Shown in pieces: positions 17,193 to 24,629 of a DNA stretch of 46,983 bases. Position 1 is the stretch's first letter. Each line of letters opens with the position of its first letter. A program made the translations under genes and the position numbers. The notes under the pieces were generated by a model, which did not search any database, was not told the origin of the DNA, and saw nothing but the letters and a program-made list of their open reading frames with translations. Source of the DNA: Gorillibacterium massiliense (GTDB lineage Bacteria > Bacillota > Bacilli > Paenibacillales > NBRC-103111); assembly GCF_000455485.1 (NCBI RefSeq), contig NZ_CBQR020000103.1, positions 1-46,983 of the forward strand, written 5' to 3'.

Positions 17193-18107
17193 CTACGAAT
17201 TGTCAGACATCCGATCCCGCAAAGGGAAAGCCGTGTCCAGCACTCCAAGCACAGTGAACAACAGCGTTGCGTCCCACCACACAAGCAAAAGCGCAAAGGC
17301 GATCCAGGGAATCGCAATGTTCCAACGACGCGCGTGAACCATATAAAATAGAAAAGAAAACGCCTGGATGACGAAGAGGAACGTCAACAGCGGGAATAGA
17401 TTCATGACGACAATATTCAGCGTTGACTGGCCTTCCGGCTTCAACAAGGCCTGCAAAATGAGCAAAACGAGAAAATACCACACCAAGGAGCGCGGCAGCT
17501 TCCACGAGCGGATTTTCGGCAGCGCGGGCAGCAGCATGCCTGATTTGCGTGCCACCCAACGGGCAATCACATGGGTGATCCAAGCAAAGTAAGTACTGAT
17601 GGTGATCAGCACGGAGGGGAATATCAGACGGGCATTCTGGATCCAGGCGTCCGTATTCATACCTTGCCTCATACTGGCAGGTAGATTATTCACCCAGTCA
17701 TCGGACATTTCCTTCATAAAGCCTAGGGGATCATAATCGAGCAGCTTTGCCAGCCCCAGGATCAGCACCAGCTCTGCCAATATCGTCAATGCTCCGGCTG
17801 CAATCGCCAGCGGCGCATGATTTTTGCGTTTATAGACCAAAGCCATGATCCCCGCAGGAATGACTGTAGCTGCGACAACGGTTATCAACCAGAAAGAAGG
17901 AAGCAAAACCGCGGCAATGGCAAGGCAAAGGAGGATGGTAATCAGCGACTTTTTCCAGCCGGCGAGCAAAAATAAACACAAGCTCGGTACGAGCAGAACA
18001 TGCAAAGTCAGGATATTGAGCCCGGGTATAGCGATCGTCGCCACAAGCAAGAGAAAAACGACGCTCCACAGAAGAAGCGTGCGTATGGAGGCAGCCTTGC
18101 TGTTCAC
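17193..18107 (-). CDS. yybS: DUF2232 integral membrane protein, YybS-like
   Basis: 304 aa with about eight hydrophobic segments across its length (LLLWSVVFLLLVATIAIPGLNIL at the start and IAIPWIAFALLLVWWDATLLFTVLG at the end). The amphipathic loop DDWVNNLPASMRQGMNTDAW is typical of DUF2232. It is always linked to gdpP and rplI in Firmicutes, but its function is not established. The start is GTG 18107; an in-frame TGA just upstream rules out a longer form, and the ribosome site is weak (AGACAG). First gene of the operon, behind an extended -10 promoter. Confidence 0.85.
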   Translation of the reverse strand: MNSKAASIRTLLLWSVVFLLLVATIAIPGLNILTLHVLLVPSLCLFLLAGWKKSLITILLCLAIAAVLLPSFWLITVVAATVIPAGIMALVYKRKNHAPLAIAAGALTILAELVLILGLAKLLDYDPLGFMKEMSDDWVNNLPASMRQGMNTDAWIQNARLIFPSVLITISTYFAWITHVIARWVARKSGMLLPALPKIRSWKLPRSLVWYFLVLLILQALLKPEGQSTLNIVVMNLFPLLTFLFVIQAFSFLFYMVHARRWNIAIPWIAFALLLVWWDATLLFTVLGVLDTAFPLRDRMSDNS

Positions 18108-18146
18108 CTGTCTTCACTCAACTCTCTTTGTCAGACTGTACCCTCC

Positions 18147-18155
18147 ATTATACCA
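18147..18155 (-). promoter_or_regulatory. Extended -10 promoter of the yybS-gdpP-rplI-dnaB operon
   Basis: Minus strand TGGTATAAT, a consensus extended -10 element. No convincing -35 is seen 16-19 nt upstream. About 40 nt separate the start site from the GTG at 18107. Confidence 0.65.
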
Positions 18156-18191
18156 TAAGACCCGCTTCGCGTAGTAATGGGGGTTTCACAC

Positions 18192-18244
18192 AAAAAAAGC
18201 CGATTCCCCTGTCCTCGTAGACTCAGGGAAACGGCTGATTTTTT
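18192..18244 (-). terminator. Terminator of the rpsF-ssb-rpsR operon
   Basis: Long stem AGCCG-TTCCCTG / CAGGG-AA-CGGCT with A- and T-runs on either side. On the minus strand seven T (18192-18198) follow it, just after the rpsR stop. Confidence 0.88.
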
Positions 18245-18252
18245 CGTTCCGA

Positions 18253-18534
18253 TTACTCGGTGGTGTAAGGCAAGAGTGCGATTTGACGGGCGCGTTTGAT
18301 GGCGATCGTCAAGGCGCGTTGGTACTTAGCAGACGTACCGGTTACACGGCGGGGCAGAATTTTGCCGCGCTCGCTGATGAACTTACGGAGGGTTTCCGTG
18401 TCCTTGTAATCGATATGCTTGATCTTATTAACGGTGAAGTAACAAACCTTCCGGCGCTTGTTGCGTCCGCCTCTGCGTCCGCTGAACTTGCGCTCGCCGC
18501 GATCTTCGCTGTTATCACGCTTGTTTAAGCTCAT
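18253..18534 (-). CDS. rpsR: 30S ribosomal protein S18
   Basis: 93 aa. The core [38 protein letters not shown] is the S18 signature, followed by [19 protein letters not shown]. The basic N-terminal extension ([11 protein letters not shown]) is slightly longer than in Bacillus. It binds the central domain of 16S rRNA beside S6. The ribosome site AAAGGA is some 11 nt from ATG 18534. Last gene of the rpsF-ssb-rpsR operon, before a strong terminator. Confidence 0.98.
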   Translation of the reverse strand: MSLNKRDNSEDRGERKFSGRRGGRNKRRKVCYFTVNKIKHIDYKDTETLRKFISERGKILPRRVTGTSAKYQRALTIAIKRARQIALLPYTTE

Positions 18535-18556
18535 TTCTTTTCAGTCCTTTCCGGTT

Positions 18557-19012
18557 TCAAAATGGCAAATCATCATCCGATATGTCGATCGGTTTGCCGT
18601 CGTCTGCGAAGGGATCTTGATTCCGGTTTCCTCCGCCGCCATACCGGTTGCCTGCCGCTTCTTCCCGGCCTCCACCCGCTCCGCCTTCGCGATTTGCGGA
18701 TTCCAGGAAACGCACATTATCGGCAATTACTTCGGTCACGTATACTTTACGGCCTTCGTTATTGTCGTAATTGCGAATCTGAATCCGTCCTTCAACGGCT
18801 GCCAGACGACCCTTGCGCAAATAATTTGCACAGGTTTCCGCCAATTGGCGCCAGGTCACGACGGGGATGAAATCGGCTTCCCGCTCTTTGTTCTGATTGG
18901 AAAAAGGGCGGTCTACCGCGAGGGTAAACTGGGTTACGGCAACACCGGCCGGGGTATAACGGAGCTCCGGATCACGGGTTAACCTTCCGATTAAAATCAC
19001 GCGATTTAACAT
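18557..19012 (-). CDS. ssb: Single-stranded DNA-binding protein
   Basis: 151 aa. The OB-fold occupies residues 1-105 ([35 protein letters not shown] at the start, [10 protein letters not shown] and [15 protein letters not shown] later). A Gly/Asn-rich disordered linker follows, and the acidic tip SDDDLPF recruits replication and repair partners. The strong ribosome site GGGAGG precedes ATG 19012. Its position between rpsF and rpsR is the standard Firmicute order and marks it as the essential chromosomal SSB. Confidence 0.98.
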   Translation of the reverse strand: MLNRVILIGRLTRDPELRYTPAGVAVTQFTLAVDRPFSNQNKEREADFIPVVTWRQLAETCANYLRKGRLAAVEGRIQIRNYDNNEGRKVYVTEVIADNVRFLESANREGGAGGGREEAAGNRYGGGGNRNQDPFADDGKPIDISDDDLPF

Positions 19013-19074
19013 CTGGTTTTCCTCCCAACAGCTTTCGTTAGACGGCTAAAAACGGGGCGATACAAAGCTCTGTC

Positions 19075-19359
19075 TTACGCTACGTCGTTCGTGATCAGGT
19101 AACGAATGATTTCATCCGAAATCTTCATTACGCGCTCAAGTTCTGCAACAACAGCTGGTTCAGCGTTGAAGTTGACGAGTACGAAAACACCGTCACGGAA
19201 CTTGTTGATCTCATACGCGAGACGTTTCTTGCCCAAGACTTCACTCTTCGTAACTTCGCCGCCGTTTACGATGATGTTTTGAAACTTTTCGACTGCAGCT
19301 TTCACTGCGTCTTCATCGGCATCCGGACGAATAATGTACATCACTTCGTACTTGCGCAT
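19075..19359 (-). CDS. rpsF: 30S ribosomal protein S6
   Basis: 94 aa, the usual length. Family start MRKYEVMYIIRPDADEDAVK, with KRLAYEINKFRDGVFVLVNF in the middle and RVMKISDEIIRYLITN at the end. ATG 19359 lies 11 nt after AAGGAGG. An in-frame GTG at 19371 falls within the ribosome site and is rejected. First gene of the operon; expression is probably autoregulated by S6:S18 through the hairpin at 19391-19413. Confidence 0.98.
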   Translation of the reverse strand: MRKYEVMYIIRPDADEDAVKAAVEKFQNIIVNGGEVTKSEVLGKKRLAYEINKFRDGVFVLVNFNAEPAVVAELERVMKISDEIIRYLITNDVA

Positions 19360-19390
19360 TGATCTATTCACCTCCTTATGGACTTAAACG

Positions 19391-19413
19391 GCTCCCTCCG
19401 GTATAGAAGGAGC
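19391..19413 (-). promoter_or_regulatory. S6:S18-binding leader hairpin upstream of rpsF
   Basis: Minus strand GCTCCTTC pairs over 8 bp (one G-U) with GAGGGAGC around the 7-nt loop TATACCG. Known S6:S18 leader elements are a short stem presenting an exposed CCG that mimics the 16S rRNA site. The placement in the rpsF 5' leader, about 30 nt before the start, agrees. Confidence 0.65.
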
Positions 19414-19451
19414 AAGGAGCGAGACATTCTTATGAAAACTCGCACCCAAAT

Positions 19452-19480
19452 ACTATACCAAATGAGAGACAGGAAAACAA
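19452..19480 (-). promoter_or_regulatory. Sigma-A promoter of rpsF-ssb-rpsR
   Basis: Minus strand TTGTTT, 17-nt spacer, TATAGT, with TGG before the -10. The leader is about 85 nt and contains the S6:S18-type hairpin. Confidence 0.8.
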
Positions 19481-19574
19481 GTAAAGGATTATGCGCGCTC
19501 GTTTCTCAGGTGAAACTTTCCATGGATAAGTGATTATCGTTGCACACACGCTATGGAAAAATGGAGGTGAAATC

Positions 19575-19775
19575 ATGGGTGAGCGCACGGAATTCAAGCC
19601 GGGTGATGAAGCGCCTAACAACGGGGTGTATATAGAAATCGGGGAAAGAGATCATACGATGGGGATAAACGACCCCGCGCAGATTCATATGGAAAAGGGC
19701 CAGAAGTTCCCCGAAACTTCCAATCACAACCGCAAATGGACCCGTATGCATAAGGGCATCAAACGCAACGGGTAA
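19575..19775 (+). CDS. yjzC: YjzC-like small protein
   Basis: 66 aa. Sequence features MGERTEFKPGDEAPNNGVYIEIGE and the later GQKFPETSNHNRKWTR resemble the YjzC family of small Firmicute proteins, whose role is unknown. GGAGGTG five nt before ATG 19575 fixes the start; an in-frame ATG 15 codons earlier has no ribosome site. It has no membrane segment. It stands alone between the divergent rpsF promoter and a shared terminator. Confidence 0.8.
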   Translation: MGERTEFKPGDEAPNNGVYIEIGERDHTMGINDPAQIHMEKGQKFPETSNHNRKWTRMHKGIKRNG

Positions 19776-19790
19776 AGGCTCGGTATATAA

Positions 19791-19824
19791 AAGGGAAGCG
19801 GCAATGTTCATCGCTTCCCTTTTG
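19791..19824. terminator. Bidirectional terminator between yjzC-like gene and orphan kinase
   Basis: AAGGGAAGCG/CGCTTCCCTT, a perfect 10-bp stem around an 11-nt loop, with short T-tracts on both strands. Confidence 0.85.
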
Positions 19825-19837
19825 TGCATAGTTGGTA

Positions 19838-21421
19838 TTAGTCAGTTGGCAGGGTTACATCAATATGAGTGCCTATGCCTTTTTGCGAAACAACGGATAA
19901 CCGGCCGCCGTGATTCTGGATAATCCGGTAGCAAACGGGCAGCCCCAAGCCTAGTCCGTTCTCTTTTGTGCTAAAAAACGGGTCAAGCACCTGCGCCAAT
20001 TCCTCCTCCGTCATTCCGATTCCGTTGTCGCTGATACCAATATGGAGACAATTCTCCGAGCTTTTGAGCGTAACCTCCACCACACCGCCTTCCGGCATGG
20101 CATCGATGGCATTTTGCACAAGGTTCATCAAGACCTGCTTCATTTGCGTTGGATCAATGGAGGCTTGAATGGGGGCTTCCGGATAGTCCTGATGGATGAC
20201 TGTATTTTTAAGGATCGCTTGGCTTTTCATTAAAAACATCGTATTGTGCAAAATTTCCTGCAGCACGCATATTTTTCGGTCCGGTGAACCCGGTTTCGCC
20301 ATCACGACAAAATCCGAGATCAATCGGCTCACGCTTTGCAGTTCGTTATACATGATGTTCAAATACTGTTCCTCCGGCTCACCTTTGCCAATGCCCTTCT
20401 GAATCAGCAGCTTATTGAAACCTAGAACGGCAGTGAGCGGGTTTCGAATCTCATGAGCGAGACCCGCCGCCATTTTGCCGATAGCGGAATATTTTTCGGA
20501 ATTGATTGTCTGCTGCACGAACAGCTTGCGCTCCGTAATATCGCGAAACTGAACGAAGGCTCCAGTCAGCTCTTGCTCCTCATTGTGGAGGGGCATGGCA
20601 TCTAAAAGGCAGACCATCTGCTTGGCCAAGGAATGATTGAAGGTTAGTTCCAAGTCCTCAATTATGGTTCCCGCCTCCAACACCTCTTTGACGTAGCCTC
20701 CGAATAGCTCATAATCAAATACGGATTGGCCGATGGCATCAGCTCGTTTACATCCCATTATTTGCTCGACAAGGTCATTACACTCGACCACAAAACCTTC
20801 TGCATCTGTCAATATCACACCGCTGTGGACCAAATACCGGTTCACAACGGACTGATTGCGATTGTTATGCTGCACCAACAGCTCCCGTTCCATTGAATCG
20901 ATCATCGTCTCTAAAAGTGCTAGCTGAAACCGGCTGTGATCCTCCAGCCTATTCATCATAAGCACGGCGCCTTCCAGTTGATAAGCTTCCCCAAAGGAAA
21001 ACGGTACGCTATAAAAGGCAAAATCATATAGGGCATGATGATAATGCTGCTTCCCTACCACTTCGATTGGTTTCTTCAATAGTTGAGCCAAATAAACCGC
21101 GTTCGTCCCCATCGACTCTTCCGTCATTTGGACGCCTTCGCGAATGCCCAGTTTTCTCATGACATGATTGATTTCTGGATGTCCAAAGATCTCAAGCACA
21201 TAGCCATCCTGGTTAACAAGAGCGAGAAGCAACGGCGTATCCTGCAGCCGGTAGAGCAGTTTTAAACCGATTAAATGAATAACGGAGAGCACATCCGCGT
21301 AGCGTAGAAGCTCCTCCTTCATCTCCTCTGTCCGTAATGTTTTGATCGGTTGCGGAATCGTTCGCGGATCCTTACCCGCCAGCACGCACCGCTCCCACGA
21401 CTGGTCGATGTAATACGTCAC
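19838..21421 (-). CDS. PAS-domain sensor histidine kinase (orphan, soluble)
   Basis: 527 aa with no membrane helix. The N-terminus MTYYIDQSWERCVLAGKDP resembles the opening of AcoR-type sigma-54 activators. A GAF-like domain follows (about 50-180, with ALVNQDGYVLEIFG and EESMGTNAVYLAQ). Next come a PAS domain (about 195-300, GVILTDAEGFVVECND), HisKA with LAHEIRNPLTAVLGFN (His near 320), and the ATPase with NLVQNAIDAMPEGG, DNGIGMTEEE, FFSTKENGLGLGLPVCYRI. It starts at GTG 21421 after GAGGGGAT. No response regulator is adjacent. Cytoplasmic PAS kinases of this kind in Bacillales often feed the Spo0 phosphorelay; that is a possibility only. Confidence 0.88.
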   Translation of the reverse strand: MTYYIDQSWERCVLAGKDPRTIPQPIKTLRTEEMKEELLRYADVLSVIHLIGLKLLYRLQDTPLLLALVNQDGYVLEIFGHPEINHVMRKLGIREGVQMTEESMGTNAVYLAQLLKKPIEVVGKQHYHHALYDFAFYSVPFSFGEAYQLEGAVLMMNRLEDHSRFQLALLETMIDSMERELLVQHNNRNQSVVNRYLVHSGVILTDAEGFVVECNDLVEQIMGCKRADAIGQSVFDYELFGGYVKEVLEAGTIIEDLELTFNHSLAKQMVCLLDAMPLHNEEQELTGAFVQFRDITERKLFVQQTINSEKYSAIGKMAAGLAHEIRNPLTAVLGFNKLLIQKGIGKGEPEEQYLNIMYNELQSVSRLISDFVVMAKPGSPDRKICVLQEILHNTMFLMKSQAILKNTVIHQDYPEAPIQASIDPTQMKQVLMNLVQNAIDAMPEGGVVEVTLKSSENCLHIGISDNGIGMTEEELAQVLDPFFSTKENGLGLGLPVCYRIIQNHGGRLSVVSQKGIGTHIDVTLPTD

Positions 21422-21618
21422 AAAGCATCCCCTCTGTCGCTCTAATCTATGGCTATATAGCTTCTACACCCATATTTTGAATCCTTCTTCCGTAAGTAAC
21501 GGATTCCAGCCGATTCACGAAATCTTTTTTGTGCTATCGATGCCGAGCATATGCTTATGTGGATCTCTACGAGATCCTCTAACTCCGACGAACCCTTGTG
21601 GGTTCTCATCTGCCCAAC

Positions 21619-21643
21619 AAAAAAACCGCCCTTTGGCGGTTTA
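21619..21643 (-). terminator. Terminator of tRNA-Ser
   Basis: AACCGCC/GGCGGTT stem with a short AAAG loop, followed on the minus strand by T-runs, 12 nt after the tRNA. The remaining 21422-21618 stretch holds small hairpins (GAACCC/GGGTTC, GGATCTC/GAGATCC) but no gene. Confidence 0.8.
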
Positions 21644-21654
21644 TTTCGTATGTA

Positions 21655-21745
21655 TGGCGGAGAGGGTGGGATTCGAACCCACGCACGCTTTGACACGCCT
21701 AGCTGATTTCGAGTCAGCCCCCTTGGGCCTCTTGGGTACCTCTCC
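21655..21745 (-). tRNA. tRNA-Ser, anticodon CGA
   Basis: 91 nt including an encoded CCA. Acceptor stem GGAGAGG/CCTCTCC, D-arm, and anticodon stem GCTGA/TCAGC around loop CTCGAAA (anticodon CGA, reads UCG). A long variable arm typical of class II tRNAs is followed by the T-arm with GGTTCGAATCC. The discriminator is G. The sequence folds fully, so it should be functional. It stands alone with its own promoter and terminator. Confidence 0.95.
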
Positions 21746-21772
21746 AATTTGCCGCTAATGCGGACAAATGGT

Positions 21773-21802
21773 ATTGTACCACATCGTGGAGACCGTACGC
21801 AA
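21773..21802 (-). promoter_or_regulatory. tRNA-Ser promoter
   Basis: Minus strand TTGCGT, 18-nt spacer, TACAAT, with TGG before the -10. It ends about 28 nt upstream of the tRNA. Just upstream, TTATGGG/CCCATAA (21811-21834) may be a weak terminator for the preceding mscS operon. Confidence 0.7.
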
Positions 21803-21873
21803 CGGAAATTTTATGGGAAGACCTCCACCCATAAGAACCCATTCACACAATGATCCATCCGCTCCTTTCTCCC

Positions 21874-22107
21874 TCAAACCTCTGGGTCTTCCCCCAGTTT
21901 CTTCTCTTGAACTGCAGGATTGGAACGAAGCACCTTTTTCAATTTGCTCTCGAACTTTGCCCGGGGCACAAGAACGCTGTGCTTACAGCCGACGCAACGG
22001 ATCCGGATATCCATTCCCATACGGATGATCTCCATCTCATTCGTTCCGCAAGGATGCGGTTTTTTCATTTGCACCACATCGCCTAATGCATACACCTTTG
22101 GTTCCAC
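21874..22107 (-). CDS. DUF951 family small protein (YyzM-like)
   Basis: 77 aa. VYALGDVVQMKKPHPCGTNEMEIIRMGMDIRIRCVGC is the DUF951 signature, with two Cys spaced CVGC and one in HPCG that may bind zinc. The core GDVVQMKKPHPCG...W/M..R.G.DIR..C..C is intact. It starts at GTG 22107, with AAAGGGTG overlapping the mscS stop. The position next to mscS and yyaC is the normal Firmicute context. The role is unknown. Confidence 0.85.
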   Translation of the reverse strand: MEPKVYALGDVVQMKKPHPCGTNEMEIIRMGMDIRIRCVGCKHSVLVPRAKFESKLKKVLRSNPAVQEKKLGEDPEV

Positions 22108-22113
22108 CCGTCA

Positions 22114-23022
22114 TCACCCTTTCTCGTTCGGCGAATAATTAACAGCCTTAAGCGGAGGAATGCGCAAATCTTTGTCTGCCATCCGCGTTTTCAGTTCCTC
22201 GTTCAACCCACGAATCACGTCCCCTTGGCTATTGGGCTGACATTCCATCACCACTCGCAAACCTACCGTCGATTCGCCCAGGGTCTGAATACCCTGTAAA
22301 ACCGGCTCACTCACCACATTCTCATTCTCCGTATGAAGCTTCTGCAAAATCGAGCGCATTTCCTGCATCGCGATCTCAATCTCTCCATCAACCGAGAACG
22401 AATAATCCACTACCGCAAGGGAGTTGTTTACGGAGAAATTCGTTACTGTCTGAATCTGGCTATTCGGAATGATAAACATCTCGCCTGTCCATGCACGGAT
22501 GGTCGTGATCCGCAGCCCGATCGTCTCCACCGTTCCCTTATATGCTCCGGTCTGGATCACATCTCCAACGGCAAACTGATCCTCGAAAATAATGAAAAAC
22601 CCTGTAATCACATCTTTCACAATACTTTGGGCTCCGAACCCTATAGCAAGACCGATGACGCCGGCACCCGCAATAAGCGGCCCCAGATCGAAGTTGAACT
22701 GGCTCAGAATCAACATAATGGCAATAAAATTAACGCAATACGTCACCACATTCTCAATTAGCAAGCCAATGGTTCGCGACCTTCTTGGGTCAAATCGCAG
22801 CGGATTCCGCTTCCGATCATTCATCACTCTTCTTAGTGCCGCTTTAGCCACCTTGTTGACGATTTTGGCCAAAAGCAAAATGAGCAGTACTTTCACGACA
22901 ACATAGAGCCATGCGCTCCAATGATCCGGATCCGTAAAATAGTCCGTCGCTTTCGTAAAAAAGCCTTTCGCGTCGCCGGTCGGAAGCAAATCCGACACCA
23001 GAGTAAAGGCCCATCCCTTCAT
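22114..23022 (-). CDS. Mechanosensitive channel, MscS family
   Basis: 302 aa. Three membrane helices lie in the first 140 residues, then the pore-lining TM3 GLAIGFGAQSIVKDVITGFFIIFEDQFAVGDVI, the strongest MscS signature (Gly/Ala-rich packing face). A beta domain (GTVETIGLRITTIRAWTGEMFIIPNSQI) and an alpha/beta C-terminal domain follow. It releases solutes on hypo-osmotic shock. Length and motif resemble the YkuT/YggB group. It is co-transcribed with the DUF951 gene, whose start lies 6 nt past its stop. Confidence 0.93.
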   Translation of the reverse strand: MKGWAFTLVSDLLPTGDAKGFFTKATDYFTDPDHWSAWLYVVVKVLLILLLAKIVNKVAKAALRRVMNDRKRNPLRFDPRRSRTIGLLIENVVTYCVNFIAIMLILSQFNFDLGPLIAGAGVIGLAIGFGAQSIVKDVITGFFIIFEDQFAVGDVIQTGAYKGTVETIGLRITTIRAWTGEMFIIPNSQIQTVTNFSVNNSLAVVDYSFSVDGEIEIAMQEMRSILQKLHTENENVVSEPVLQGIQTLGESTVGLRVVMECQPNSQGDVIRGLNEELKTRMADKDLRIPPLKAVNYSPNEKG

Positions 23023-23096
23023 CCTGCTTCTCTCCTTCTCGAAAAAATTTCAATGCACCCGATGATCCTCAATTGTAACCCATCGTTTTTTCCCGG

Positions 23097-23348
23097 TTAT
23101 TGCACAACTTCGTAAGCCGATCCGTTATAAGTAAAAATGCCTCTTATGGCCACTTTTTCCTCCCGAAACAAAGCTTGTACCTTCTCCAGGTCCCCCTCCG
23201 GGAATTCAATGGACAACGCACAACCCGCCGTAATCTCTCTCGGCGTCGGCCGCGTATCCGACTCCACTTCCGCGTAATCCAGCAGCATTTCAGCCCTCAG
23301 CGCCTGCTGGGTGGAATCGAACGCGATCAGGTATTTCGCCTGCGTCAC
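23097..23348 (-). CDS. DUF3343 family protein
   Basis: 83 aa. KYLIAFDSTQQALRAEMLL followed by RPTPREITAGCALSIEFPEGD is the DUF3343 pattern; members are related to putative Se/S carrier proteins and carry a conserved Cys, here Cys in TAGCALSI. A frame upstream extends 20 codons, but AAGGAGG seven nt before GTG 23348 marks the real start and gives the family N-terminus. It is divergent from yyaC. Confidence 0.75.
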   Translation of the reverse strand: MTQAKYLIAFDSTQQALRAEMLLDYAEVESDTRPTPREITAGCALSIEFPEGDLEKVQALFREEKVAIRGIFTYNGSAYEVVQ

Positions 23349-23384
23349 AGCGGTTCCTCCTTCTTTTTCTATCAGATCTGCAAC

Positions 23385-23414
23385 GTATAAAAGAAGTTTT
23401 CTCTCCATATACTA
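23385..23414 (+). promoter_or_regulatory. Possible sigma-G-type promoter of yyaC
   Basis: GTATA, 16 nt, CATATACTA. It resembles forespore sigma-G promoters (GNATA at -35, CATNNTA at -10) but the -10 is imperfect. It lies 27 nt upstream of yyaC, a sporulation gene, which makes forespore control plausible. Confidence 0.35.
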
Positions 23415-23440
23415 GTAAAAAACATATCTGGAGGAATCCT

Positions 23441-24064
23441 ATGAAACTTATTCCCGAGTACGAATCCGACTTTTCCTTTACCCCCACCGTCATCTCAGCC
23501 AGCGAACCCAACCCAGCTCGGAAGCTGGCAGAAGCGATGATCGACGTACTTCGGCGGATTCCCGAATCCCGTTCCGTCGTCTTTGTATGTATCGGAACCG
23601 ACCGTTCCACAGGAGATTCTCTAGGGCCCTTGGTCGGATCGAGGCTGCGCCGGTACAGTTTTAACGATATCCATCTCTATGGCACCTTGGACCAACCGGT
23701 GCACGCCTTGAATCTGGCTGATACAGTCACCCAGCTGCACGCTGATTACGGTGATCCTTATATCATCGCCATTGACGCCTGTCTAGGGCAAAATTCCAGC
23801 GTCGGTTCGGTCAAGCTGGCCAGCGGACCTGTTAAACCCGGCGCCGGCGTGAATAAGGACCTGCCACCTGTCGGGCATATGCATATCACCGGCATCGTCA
23901 ACATCGGCGGTTTCATGGAGTACTTCGTCCTGCAAAACACCCGACTTAGCATTGTCATGAACATGGCAGAGGTTATCGCCAAAGGCATCTATTTATCGCT
24001 TCTGGATTGCGGCAGATTGGCTGCCTTTTCTTCATCGTCGCTCTACCGTACCATGGAGCAATAA
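23441..24064 (+). CDS. yyaC: Spore protease YyaC (DUF1256)
   Basis: 207 aa. VVFVCIGTDRSTGDSLGPLVGSRL and IIAIDACLGQNSSVGSVKLASGPVKPGAGVNKDLPPVG are family signatures of YyaC, which has the germination-protease/HybD-like fold. The strong ribosome site TGGAGG lies before ATG 23441. It is found in spore formers and supports the spore-forming assignment. The residues corresponding to GPR metal/acidic sites (Asp in GTDRSTGD and AIDACLG) are present. Confidence 0.93.
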   Translation: MKLIPEYESDFSFTPTVISASEPNPARKLAEAMIDVLRRIPESRSVVFVCIGTDRSTGDSLGPLVGSRLRRYSFNDIHLYGTLDQPVHALNLADTVTQLHADYGDPYIIAIDACLGQNSSVGSVKLASGPVKPGAGVNKDLPPVGHMHITGIVNIGGFMEYFVLQNTRLSIVMNMAEVIAKGIYLSLLDCGRLAAFSSSSLYRTMEQ

Positions 24065-24083
24065 TTACCTGTTTCAATCGGAA

Positions 24084-24605
24084 TTAGCCAACGCTGGTCG
24101 TTTGCCGCTCCTTGCGGCTAGACCCTGCCGCTTTTTCCACCACTTCTTTTTCTTCAGGGGACAAGTTGTACGATGAATCCCCCTTTTCCAGCGGCTTGGC
24201 ATACATGAATGTTTGTTCGCGGCTATGAATGCCTGTCAACACTACACCATCCAGGTAATCGTTCAAAATGGCAATGGAGAAGCTCATATCGCTTCCTCTT
24301 TGTCCGAAAGCGTTGTATCGGATTACCTCTACCTTGGACTTGCGCTCCTTCAATTCGCTGCGAATATCCCGGGCTGCTTGTTCATTGCGTTCCGTTCGAT
24401 CATTCAACGTATGCAACGTTTCCTGCACCGAGCCCAATACTTCCTCGATATCCGCCCCTGATCTGCCATTCATCATCTTTTTGTACCGTTTGTTCATCTT
24501 GCTTAACCGAATGGATAAAATCAAAAACAAAACCAGCGACAAAAGGAACAAAGCCGTTCCTGCAACAAAATACACCTGTGGATCAATTTCAAAATCAGTC
24601 CCCAT
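24084..24605 (-). CDS. DUF4446 family membrane protein
   Basis: 173 aa. One N-terminal helix (VYFVAGTALFLLSLVLFLILSIRL) is followed by a coiled-coil region (about 40-95, IEEVLGSVQETLHTLNDRTERNEQAARDIRSELKE) and the DUF4446 C-terminal domain with KVEVIRYNAFGQRGSDMSFSIAILNDYLDGVVLTGIHSREQTFMYAKPLEKGDS. The function is unknown. It sits downstream of the aminotransferase and soj/spo0J, its usual neighbourhood in Firmicutes, and is convergent with yyaC. Confidence 0.9.
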   Translation of the reverse strand: MGTDFEIDPQVYFVAGTALFLLSLVLFLILSIRLSKMNKRYKKMMNGRSGADIEEVLGSVQETLHTLNDRTERNEQAARDIRSELKERKSKVEVIRYNAFGQRGSDMSFSIAILNDYLDGVVLTGIHSREQTFMYAKPLEKGDSSYNLSPEEKEVVEKAAGSSRKERQTTSVG

Positions 24606-24629
24606 AAAACATCACCTCTCCATGAATGC

